NCBI GenBank assembly: GCA_022447885.1
Contig: JAKUTA010000068.1
Span: forward strand, 1 to 6,664
Direction: 5' to 3'
DNA length: 6,664 bases
Source of the DNA: Candidatus Poseidoniales archaeon
GTDB taxonomy: Archaea; Thermoplasmatota; Poseidoniia; Poseidoniales; Thalassarchaeaceae
Notes under the pieces: model-generated
The model's database searches: none
What the model was told of the DNA's origin: nothing
What the model saw: only the letters and a program-made list of their open reading frames with translations
Position numbers and translations under genes: made by a program
Shown: positions 1 through 5,565 of the stretch, one piece after another
Position numbering within the stretch: the first letter of the stretch is position 1
Layout: every line of letters begins with the position of its first letter

Positions 1-479
1 GTGGCCAGCGTCATTCGCTGCTCCATCCCTTGGCTCAGGCTGTCCAGTGGAGAATCCGCTCGGCTGCGCAGACCGACCAGCCTGAGCATCTTGATGGCGT
101 CGTCATCACCGCCGCGCATCGTGATCAGTCGCTCGAGCACCAGACGGGGAGTCGAACTGCCTGTCCACACCACCTGCTCGGGCATGAACCCGATATGCCG
201 CTGCACCCAGCGACGACCGGCCTCCTGTGCATCCCTGCCGAGTACCCTGAAACTGCCGGAGTCGGGCTTCCAGAGGCCAGCGATGGTGTGCAGGAGCGTG
301 GTCTTCCCGGCGCCGTTCGGGCCGATCAGGCCGACGATGTCACCAGCCTCCAGCCTCATGTTGACCTGATGGACTCCGGCCCCCTTCTTCCTCCTCCAGA
401 AACGCATTCCGTCGCGCACCGGATACCGGTAGGTGATGTCCTTGAGTTCGAGCAGGGGCTCCGCTGCACTGTCGGCCAT
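1..479 (-). CDS. ABC transporter ATP-binding protein, N-terminal part (runs off the left edge)
   Basis: This leftward reading frame opens at the ATG on 479-477 and stays open for 159 codons to the window edge. It encodes the nucleotide-binding subunit of an ABC transporter, which hydrolyses ATP on the cytoplasmic side to drive a membrane partner. Visible motifs are an A-loop region with Tyr17/Tyr19, Walker A GPNGAGKT at 53-60, the Q-loop Gln102 in GFMPEQ, and the signature LSQGMEQR at 148-155. Walker B, the D-loop and the H-loop lie beyond the edge. A basic, aromatic insert (FWRRKK, about 27-32) sits between the first strand and Walker A. The signature has Gln-Gly-Met where Gly-Gly-Glu/Gln is usual, as in many ABC-2-type exporter ATPases, so an exporter is a reasonable guess. 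The substrate cannot be told. It is divergent from the membrane protein at 533, so the two may share a control region. Confidence 0.93.
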   Translation of the reverse strand, partial: MADSAAEPLLELKDITYRYPVRDGMRFWRRKKGAGVHQVNMRLEAGDIVGLIGPNGAGKTTLLHTIAGLWKPDSGSFRVLGRDAQEAGRRWVQRHIGFMPEQVVWTGSSTPRLVLERLITMRGGDDDAIKMLRLVGLRSRADSPLDSLSQGMEQRMTLA

Positions 480-532
480 CGAATCCCGTCGGTGCGGTTC
501 GTTCTCAAAGGTGGCGGGCGATTCACAGGGCC
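480..532. promoter_or_regulatory. Divergent intergenic region between ABC ATPase and membrane protein
   Basis: These 53 bases separate two divergent genes and must hold at least the leftward promoter. The only AT-rich patch is TTTGAGAA on the minus strand (509-502). It is centred about 26 bases before the ATPase ATG, which would fit a leaderless archaeal transcript. No convincing TATA box or Shine-Dalgarno was found for the rightward gene. If that gene starts at its second Met (572), the gap grows to 92 bases. The promoter assignment is inference. Confidence 0.25.
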
Positions 533-1420
533 ATGTTCATCCACCCGAGGCCCCACTCGCGCTTGGTTACCATGCCGCTGCTCGGCTCCGCACTCGTCTG
601 GCTGGCCCCTATGGGCGTGCTGTTGGCGTGGTCCTTCGGCCAATGGAGGGAGAAGCATCCCGGGGTCCCGTTCACCGACCATCTGCGCGCCGACCCGCAC
701 ATCTGCGCCCTCATCATCCTGCAGATCTGCCTGTGGTTCATTCCGCTGGGCCTGTGGCTCATCCTGCTCGGCTTCACGCTCACCTCGCTCATCCTGGCCG
801 GGCTGCACCCAGAGCAGAGGATCGAGTGGCGCCAGCGCCTCGCGCCGCGCGCGCTGGCGCTCGTCCTGCTGCTGGCGATGCACATGCTGACCGCGCTGGC
901 ACCCGTGAGCGAGCCGAGCGGCGCCGCCAGTTGGAATCAACCGCTGTTCACCGAGAGTCAGGACGCTCCGGCATGGCCGGCGTCCGAACAGCACACCTGG
1001 CTGCTCGGCGACGGCACGATCGTCGTCGTGACGCACATCCGGGCGCCGGGGGTGGTCAATCCGCTGTGGCTCGACTCGTCCATGCGGGCGTGGGTGGCGG
1101 GCACGAATACGGAGGAGAAGCGGTTGCAGCAGTCAGTGGCGTTGATGGATGACTGGATTTCTCCGGATGCCTTCAGGCTCGAGCCGGTGCACACCGGGGT
1201 GCGCATGGACTACGGAGGTGAGCGATTGCTGTTCACTCACAACGAGATCATGTTCGATTTCTTCGGCGAGCGCTCATCAGGCGAGATGATCACCGTGTGG
1301 CGGCCGCTCTGGGGTGGGGAGGTGCAGCTGCTCACCGTCATCAGGGTGGGACCCGACCCGTTCCTCGGCAATCCCGGAGCCCAGACGTACGCGCTCGACT
1401 GGCTGGCGGCGAACCCTTGA
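533..1420 (+). CDS. Membrane-anchored protein of unknown function
   Basis: This is a 295-residue protein that I do not recognise. The N-terminal part is membrane-embedded: a hydrophobic segment at about 15-35, a long one at 57-90 that could be a helix hairpin, and another at 105-124. From about 125 to the end it is polar, with a mix of acidic residues, Trp and short strand-like runs such as GTIVVVTHIR (161-170) and EVQLLTVIRV (263-272). This suggests a folded soluble domain on one face of the membrane. There is no cleavable signal, lipobox or known catalytic motif. The start is uncertain. ATG 533 gives a short Arg/His-rich leader, while Met14 (572) begins just before the first membrane segment, and neither has a clear ribosome site. 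It is divergent from an ABC ATPase, but a functional link is unproven. The reading frame is long and intact, and its membrane pattern argues that it is real. Confidence 0.75.
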   Translation: MFIHPRPHSRLVTMPLLGSALVWLAPMGVLLAWSFGQWREKHPGVPFTDHLRADPHICALIILQICLWFIPLGLWLILLGFTLTSLILAGLHPEQRIEWRQRLAPRALALVLLLAMHMLTALAPVSEPSGAASWNQPLFTESQDAPAWPASEQHTWLLGDGTIVVVTHIRAPGVVNPLWLDSSMRAWVAGTNTEEKRLQQSVALMDDWISPDAFRLEPVHTGVRMDYGGERLLFTHNEIMFDFFGERSSGEMITVWRPLWGGEVQLLTVIRVGPDPFLGNPGAQTYALDWLAANP

Positions 1421-1468
1421 GTCAACGGAATCTGGAGCCGGGACCGAAGCGCGGTTCCTGAATGCTGA

Positions 1469-1483
1469 TTTAGGGCAACCTAA
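1469..1483. promoter_or_regulatory. Upstream DtxR/IdeR-like operator (copy 1)
   Basis: The 15-base element TTTAGGGCAACCTAA contains the inverted repeat TTAGG-GCAA-CCTAA (1470-1483). Its arms match the outer TTAGG/CCTAA arms of DtxR/IdeR-type metal-repressor operators, with a shorter centre than the 19-base bacterial consensus. It lies immediately before the TATA-like box, so a bound protein would cover the TFB-recognition (BRE) position. The identity of the regulator is inferred; no regulator gene is in the window. Confidence 0.65.
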
Positions 1484-1486
1484 TCG

Positions 1487-1493
1487 TTAATAA
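1487..1493 (+). promoter_or_regulatory. TATA-like box of the transferrin-like transporter operon
   Basis: TTAATAA is the most AT-rich heptamer in this intergenic region and stands in the 28-base space between the two palindromes. Archaeal transcription usually starts about 25 bases past the TATA centre. That predicts a start near 1514-1516, inside the second palindrome, and a leader of roughly 30 bases before the ATG at 1547. The geometry is what makes the call plausible, since the box itself is not a perfect archaeal consensus. Confidence 0.5.
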
Positions 1494-1511
1494 GGGGACT
1501 TCAGTCGAGCG

Positions 1512-1529
1512 GTTTAGGGCAACCTAAAC
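1512..1529. promoter_or_regulatory. Downstream DtxR/IdeR-like operator (copy 2), over the predicted transcription start
   Basis: The same 15-base element recurs at 1513-1527. Here the palindrome extends to seven-base arms, GTTTAGG and CCTAAAC, around GCAA. The two copies are 44 bases apart centre to centre, about four helical turns, so two bound dimers would sit on nearly the same DNA face. The site overlaps the predicted transcription start, a classic position for repression. Confidence 0.68.
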
Positions 1530-1536
1530 AATTCTG

Positions 1537-1541
1537 GGTGA
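1537..1541 (+). promoter_or_regulatory. Shine-Dalgarno site that sets the start of the binding-protein gene
   Basis: GGTGA is complementary to the end of 16S rRNA and lies five bases before the ATG at 1547. It overlaps the in-frame GTG at 1538-1540, which therefore belongs to the ribosome site and is not likely the start codon. Confidence 0.7.
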
Positions 1542-1546
1542 GCGGC

Positions 1547-2530
1547 ATGGAAGCACACAGGATCCTGCTGGTGACACTGCTGTTGCTGGGCACCTCGCTC
1601 ACCGGTTGCCTGGGTAGTACGGATGATGCCGAGGTGATCAGAATCGCCTACTCGGTGAAGGACGATTACGACGATGCGGACACCAACCCGCAGATGCTCG
1701 CCGACTTCATCGCTGCCCAGACTGGAGTCGAGGTGCAAATCTACCCCATCACGAGTGATGGGATGGCGCTCGAGGCGCTGCGCTTCGGCCACGCTGACAT
1801 CGCCTTCCTCGACGGCGGCTCGGCCTGGCTCGGCTGGCAGCAGTACGGACTCGACGCCATCGCCGCCGACCAGAAGTCGGACGGCTCGACCTACTACACC
1901 GCGCAGGCGTGGGTGCGCAACGACAGCGACATCTCCTCCTACGAGGATCTGGGGGGGACGAGTTCCTGCCACACCGGCTGGCTGAAGTCGGCGGGGATGC
2001 TGATGCCGATGGGTTACCTGATCGGCAACGGATTCGTGGAGGTGGTCGGAGATGAGAACGAGATCGACAGCCTGCGGGCGACCATCGAGAGCACATTCGA
2101 CAGCGCCAGCATTCCCGGCAAGGGCGACCCCTACTACGGATACTCGGGCGCGTTCCGCTGCCTGAGCGAAGGGGTGGGTGACATCGCGTTCGTCAAGTCG
2201 ACCTCCTACGAAGACCACTGCGAGGGCAATTCATGGTGTCTCGAGCGCAGCGAATACCGACCGCTGGAGCCCGCCTTCGGTCACGTGCCGTCACACGCGG
2301 TGATGGTGAATCCGAGTCACAGCTCAGACGCCAGGATCGCCACCATCACGGCAGCGCTGCTGGCGCTCAACGAGGGGGAGGAGGGTCGAGCCATTCTGGG
2401 GAGCGTGCTCAACACGCCCGGCATCACGGCGGTGAACAGCGCCACCCACCTCGCCTCCTATTCGGATGCCATCTCCAACATCCCAGGGATCCAGCAGTAT
2501 TTCGCCGAGAGCTACGAGCAGACCGGCTGA
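1547..2530 (+). CDS. Transferrin-like (PhnD/transferrin superfamily) substrate-binding lipoprotein, probable Fe(III) binder
   Basis: This 327-residue lipoprotein captures the substrate outside the membrane for the ABC importer encoded downstream. A hydrophobic signal ends in the lipobox LTGC, with Cys21 as the lipid site. The fold is the two-domain periplasmic-binding type, and the sequence reads like one transferrin lobe. SCHTGWLKSAG (140-150) matches transferrin SCHTGLGRSAG, YGYSGAFRCL (197-206) matches FGYSGAFKCL, GDIAFVK matches GDVAFVK, and VPSHAV matches VPSHTV. Against human transferrin recalled from memory, Asp63, Tyr95, Tyr188 and His249 correspond to Asp89, Tyr117, Tyr199 and His250, the complete Fe(III) ligand set. 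Anion-site Thr120 is kept as Thr143, but Arg124 is Lys147. Cys118-Cys194 corresponds to Cys141-Cys205; Cys225 and Cys231 may pair with each other. Lys217 matches dilysine Lys206, with no obvious partner. A phosphonate ligand is the main alternative but would not explain the iron ligands. Confidence 0.88.
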   Translation: MEAHRILLVTLLLLGTSLTGCLGSTDDAEVIRIAYSVKDDYDDADTNPQMLADFIAAQTGVEVQIYPITSDGMALEALRFGHADIAFLDGGSAWLGWQQYGLDAIAADQKSDGSTYYTAQAWVRNDSDISSYEDLGGTSSCHTGWLKSAGMLMPMGYLIGNGFVEVVGDENEIDSLRATIESTFDSASIPGKGDPYYGYSGAFRCLSEGVGDIAFVKSTSYEDHCEGNSWCLERSEYRPLEPAFGHVPSHAVMVNPSHSSDARIATITAALLALNEGEEGRAILGSVLNTPGITAVNSATHLASYSDAISNIPGIQQYFAESYEQTG

Positions 2531-2552
2531 CCGATCCAGCGAGGCCACCCAC

Positions 2553-3272
2553 ATGCCAGAACTCATCCTGCGGTTGACAGGGGTCGACATCGGCTTCGCC
2601 GGCGAAGAGGCGCTGGTGCACGAAATCAATCTCGAGGCGTATGCGGGAGAGGTCATCGGGCTGAACGGAGTGTCGGGGATCGGGAAGACGACGCTGCTGC
2701 GAACGCTTGCGGGTCTGGTTCCGCCGCTCGTCGGCGAACTCGAGGTGCTGGGTCAGTCCGACCTGAGCCAGTTGCCGCGCGGCAGCATCGGATACATCCC
2801 GCAACGGCTGGGACTGGTGCATCACCAGACGGTCGGATACAACGCGCTGATGGGAGCGCTTCCGCGTGCCTCCTGGTGGCAGACGCTGCTGTCGCTGCCG
2901 AGCGGGGAGATGCGCCAGGCGGCGCGCGATGCTGTGGAGGCGGTCGGCCTGTCGGAGAAGATGCTCGACCCGGTGTCGCTGCTATCCGGTGGAGAGCAGC
3001 GCAGGGTCGCAGTGGCACGTTCATTGGTGCAGAGACCACGCCTCCTGCTGGCGGACGAATGCCTCGGTGAACTCGATGAGACGACCAGCGAGGCGGTGGC
3101 GGTGCAACTCCTGAGCCTCGCCCGCGAGCATGACACCTGCATCGTGCTGGTCGACCACAGCCCCGCGCGGACGGCAGCGCTGTGCGACCGTGTGCTCAAT
3201 TTCCGCAGAGGCCGGCTCGTCGAGGACGAACCCGGATTGATCCGCCTGCCGATGCTCGGAGGTGACAACTGA
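2553..3272 (+). CDS. PhnC-type ABC importer ATPase
   Basis: This 239-residue cytoplasmic ATPase powers the importer. It carries a complete motif set: Walker A GVSGIGKTT (39-47), Q-loop Gln84 in GYIPQR, signature LSGGEQRR (144-151), Walker B LLLADE (164-169), D-loop LGELD (171-175) and H-loop His202. The stretch WWQTLLSLPSGEMRQAA (108-124) followed by a helix ending VGLSEK resembles the corresponding region of PhnC phosphonate-importer ATPases. The frame is open upstream into the preceding gene, but ATG 2553 is the sensible start: the first strand ILRLTGVDIGF begins right after it, GAGG lies eight bases before it, and the preceding stop is 22 bases away. It sits second in the operon and overlaps the permease start. 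The family is called by translocator type only; the cargo is set by the transferrin-like binding protein, so phosphonate specificity should not be assumed. Confidence 0.9.
   Translation: MPELILRLTGVDIGFAGEEALVHEINLEAYAGEVIGLNGVSGIGKTTLLRTLAGLVPPLVGELEVLGQSDLSQLPRGSIGYIPQRLGLVHHQTVGYNALMGALPRASWWQTLLSLPSGEMRQAARDAVEAVGLSEKMLDPVSLLSGGEQRRVAVARSLVQRPRLLLADECLGELDETTSEAVAVQLLSLAREHDTCIVLVDHSPARTAALCDRVLNFRRGRLVEDEPGLIRLPMLGGDN
3258..3265 (+). promoter_or_regulatory. Perfect Shine-Dalgarno site for the permease
   Basis: GGAGGTGA is a full-length match to the anti-Shine-Dalgarno sequence. It lies inside the last codons of the ATPase gene, six bases before the permease ATG. The ATG overlaps the ATPase stop codon by one base (TGATG), so the two subunits are probably translationally coupled. 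Confidence 0.8.
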
Positions 3273-4186
3273 TGGCGGAGCGCGGACCGCTGTCCTCGAC
3301 GTGGCTGATGCTGCGCAAGCGTCCGCGCCTGCTCACACTCTCCGGACTGGGGTTGCTGGCCATCATCGTGGCCGTGCATCTGCAGATCAGCGGGCCGAGC
3401 CTCGCCCAAGGCTTCGACAACCTGCTCGTCATCCTCGCCGAAGCGTGGCCGCCCGACTTCTCCGTGCTCACCAACAGGGCCTCGTGGGCCAACCCGCCGT
3501 GCAACTTCGAGAGCGACGTGCTGTGCAGCCCGGCGGTCATCGGATTGGTGCAGACGCTGGAGATCGCCTTCCTGGCGACCCTGTTCGGCATGGTCCTCTC
3601 ACTCCCGCTCGCCACCATGGCCGCCCACAACCTGAGCCCTGCCTGGCTTTCGAGCGCGATGCGCAGCCTGCTGGCGGCGTTCAGGGTGCTTCCGAGCCTC
3701 ATCTGGGCGCTGCTGTTCGTCATCATCGTCGGCATCGGTCCGCTCGCCGGCGTGCTGGCGATGACGCTCTACACCATCGGTTATCTGGGCAAACTGCAGT
3801 ACGAGGCGTTGGAGGGAGTGGGCAGGCAACCCTTGGAGGCGGCGCGGGCGATGGGCCTGTCACGGGCGCAGGTGGCGCGCTACTTCGCCATCCCCGAGGC
3901 GTCGAACTCGCTGCTCTCGCAACTGCTGTTCATGTTCGAGTACAACGTCCGCCACGGCTCGGTGGTAGGGCTGGTGGGTGCAGGTGGAATCGGCTGGTAC
4001 ATGCAGTACTATCTCGCACCGTTCCGGCTCTACGACCGCGTGCTCGCCCTGCTGCTGGTGCTCTACGTCACCGTCGTCATCATCGACGCCGTCAGCCTGC
4101 GCCTGCGTCGTCGCTTCATCGAGTCAGACGAGCAACTCCGACGACCGACCTGGCGCGGCGTGTTCCTTCCCTGGAAGTCCGATTGA
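3272..4186 (+). CDS. PhnE-type ABC importer permease
   Basis: This 304-residue integral membrane subunit forms the substrate path of the importer. Membrane segments are visible at about 20-37, 88-117, 134-155, 158-175, 211-245 and 255-275. The coupling (EAA) loop runs from Glu178-Ala179 through Gly184 to IPEA (207-210) and would dock on the ATPase. The region EYNVRHGSVVGLVGAGGIGW (223-242) is the strongly conserved C-terminal block of PhnE-type permeases. An extracytoplasmic loop of about 45 residues follows the first helix and holds Cys77 and Cys85, which could form a small disulfide-closed loop facing the binding protein. Together with the preceding genes it completes a lipoprotein-ATPase-permease importer. 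Specificity is inferred from the transferrin-like partner to be Fe(III). The stop codon abuts that of the convergent oxidoreductase gene. Confidence 0.9.
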   Translation: MAERGPLSSTWLMLRKRPRLLTLSGLGLLAIIVAVHLQISGPSLAQGFDNLLVILAEAWPPDFSVLTNRASWANPPCNFESDVLCSPAVIGLVQTLEIAFLATLFGMVLSLPLATMAAHNLSPAWLSSAMRSLLAAFRVLPSLIWALLFVIIVGIGPLAGVLAMTLYTIGYLGKLQYEALEGVGRQPLEAARAMGLSRAQVARYFAIPEASNSLLSQLLFMFEYNVRHGSVVGLVGAGGIGWYMQYYLAPFRLYDRVLALLLVLYVTVVIIDAVSLRLRRRFIESDEQLRRPTWRGVFLPWKSD

Positions 4187-5233
4187 TCAGGACATGTCCA
4201 GCAGGACCTTGCCGATGTTCTTGTGATCGTGCAGGAACTCGTGAGCGGCAGCCGCCTCGGCCAACGGGAAGCTGCGGTCGATGACCGGGTCGATGGCACC
4301 CATCTGCATGTGGCCGATGATCAGCGCAAGGTAGGAACGCATGAGTTCCTGATCATCCAGTGTGCCCATGTGCACCCCATGCACGGACTTGTTGGACATC
4401 ATCAGGCGGAAGGGGTCGAAGCGCGGTGTCTGTTTCCAGGCCCACAGGGCTCGCAGGAACGCTCTCCGCTTGCCGGGTGCCGCCGCCGAGAATCCGTAGA
4501 CGAACAGGTGACCCCCTGAAGCGAGGCAGCGCAGGCTGTTGCGCAGGTTCTTCCCGCCCACGGGATCCAGGATGACATCCACACCGCGCCCATCCGTATG
4601 CTGTTTCACCACAGAGACGAAATCGTCGTTGTAGCGGTCGATGGCCACCCCTCCGTTCGCTTCCACGACATCCGACTTGTGCCCGCTGCACGTCCCGAGC
4701 ACCAGCCCCGCTCCCTTGATGCGGCAGATCTGCAGGGCCGCCGTCCCGACTCCACCCGCTGCTCCGTGGATGAGCACCGACTGGCCCGGTTGCAGGTTGG
4801 CGAGGTGCACGAGCATGTGCCAGGCGGTCATGTGCGTCACAGGCATCGCCGCCGCCTGTTCCAGCGAGACACCATCCGGTAGGGCGAACGTCTGTGAGGC
4901 GGGCAGGCAGACATGCGTCTGCTGGGCCCCGCCCGTGACTCCGGCGACCACCGCTTGGCCGAGCTCGAAGCCGGTGACGCCCTCCCCGAGCGCATCGATG
5001 TGGCCGGATAGTTCGTATCCGGGCGTGAACGGGTAGGGTGGTCGTGGCTGGTAGAGACCGAGGCGCATCATCAGGTCGGCGAAGTTGATGCCGGCGAAGG
5101 CGGTGCGGATGCGCACCTCTCCAGCAGCCGGTGATTCCGGCGAATATGTGCCGATCTCGATGGTGTTCGGAGCACCGGCCTTGGTGAGCAGAAGGCGACG
5201 ACCTTCCTCGGGCATGACCTTGCCATCCGCCAT
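4187..5233 (-). CDS. Zinc-free MDR-family NAD(P)H:quinone oxidoreductase-like enzyme
   Basis: This is a 348-residue cytoplasmic medium-chain dehydrogenase/reductase of the quinone oxidoreductase / VAT-1 type, expected to use NADPH to reduce quinones or other activated carbonyl compounds. The QOR signature AGINFADLMMRLGLY is at 47-61 and PGYELSGHIDALGEG at 71-85. The nucleotide-binding turn HGAAGGVGTAALQI is at 156-169, and a conserved DPVGG is at 223-227. The four-cysteine structural-zinc lobe and catalytic zinc ligands of alcohol dehydrogenases are absent. The length is normal for the family. The start at ATG 5233 has a weak AAGG upstream; Met7 (5215) is an alternative. It is the last gene of a leftward set, 54 bases after the winged-helix gene. 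The physiological substrate is unknown. Confidence 0.88.
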   Translation of the reverse strand: MADGKVMPEEGRRLLLTKAGAPNTIEIGTYSPESPAAGEVRIRTAFAGINFADLMMRLGLYQPRPPYPFTPGYELSGHIDALGEGVTGFELGQAVVAGVTGGAQQTHVCLPASQTFALPDGVSLEQAAAMPVTHMTAWHMLVHLANLQPGQSVLIHGAAGGVGTAALQICRIKGAGLVLGTCSGHKSDVVEANGGVAIDRYNDDFVSVVKQHTDGRGVDVILDPVGGKNLRNSLRCLASGGHLFVYGFSAAAPGKRRAFLRALWAWKQTPRFDPFRLMMSNKSVHGVHMGTLDDQELMRSYLALIIGHMQMGAIDPVIDRSFPLAEAAAAHEFLHDHKNIGKVLLDMS

Positions 5234-5287
5234 CGAGCCTTAGCCCACTCGGTCGCCGAATCGGCTTGTGCCTGTGGAGGGCGTCGG

Positions 5288-5512
5288 TCACTCGGCAGAG
5301 ATGCGGATGGCGCCGTCGTTGTAGTGGACGTAGATGTTGTGCGGGATCTTGGCGGTGAGCGCGGCGAGCGCCTCGTAGATGTCGTCATCGCTGACCTTGA
5401 ACGCCTTGGCGGCGCGCGGGGTGGACCAGCCCACCTTCTCGAAGTCGGATTGCTTGATCCACTCGTAGAGCCGGAGTTCCAGATCCGTCAGGTCCTCGAG
5501 CGCCACAGCCAT
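5288..5512 (-). CDS. Small winged-helix protein (74 residues), possible DNA-binding regulator
   Basis: This short acidic protein has the layout of a winged helix-turn-helix. Helix 1 is at about 8-20 (LTDLELRLYEWIK), helix 2 at 31-38 after a Gly-Trp-Ser turn, a probable recognition helix at 42-53 (DDDIYEALAALT), and a two-strand wing at 59-72. Such a fold usually binds DNA, but the protein has little positive charge and could instead be a protein-interaction module like those in the archaeal transcription machinery. I recall similar small proteins in marine group II archaea but cannot name a characterised member. The start ATG 5512 is preceded by GGGTG eight bases upstream, a plausible ribosome site. 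It lies 53 bases after gpsA and 54 bases before the oxidoreductase gene, both on the same strand, so the three are likely co-transcribed. Confidence 0.8.
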   Translation of the reverse strand: MAVALEDLTDLELRLYEWIKQSDFEKVGWSTPRAAKAFKVSDDDIYEALAALTAKIPHNIYVHYNDGAIRISAE

Positions 5513-5565
5513 CCCTCGAACACCCGAGCGCGACCAGCCCTATCGCCTCTTCGCCACGCAGGCCC

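Noticed and set aside
356..1036. Minus-strand frame antisense to the membrane protein
   Set aside because: Gln/Arg/Gly-rich composition with no motif, and it overlaps both the ABC ATPase and the membrane protein in other frames.
1538..1549. GTG at 1538 as start of the binding-protein gene
   Set aside because: The GTG is part of the GGTGA ribosome site five bases ahead of the ATG at 1547, and the signal peptide is complete from that ATG.
1951..1957. Run of seven G bases in the binding-protein gene as a possible frameshift
   Set aside because: The frame is continuous on both sides and the transferrin-like blocks before and after it are in the same frame.
2466..2552. Upstream start for the importer ATPase inside the binding-protein gene
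   Set aside because: It would add 29 Ser/Arg/Pro-rich residues overlapping the preceding gene; the family's first strand begins right after ATG 2553.
1547..4186. Plain phosphonate (phnDCE) importer
   Set aside because: The ATPase and permease fit, but the binding protein has the transferrin iron ligands and blocks, the promoter has metal-repressor-like palindromes, and no phosphonate-use gene is nearby. I therefore gave no phn symbols.
3262..4284. Long plus-strand reading frame over the permease in another frame
   Set aside because: It is Arg/Ala/Gly/Pro-rich low-complexity translation typical of a GC-rich shadow frame; the permease frame has membrane segments, a PhnE block and a perfect ribosome site.
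4353..5291. Long minus-strand frame overlapping the oxidoreductase
   Set aside because: Arg/Pro/His-rich shadow with no motif; the overlapping frame has a clear MDR signature.
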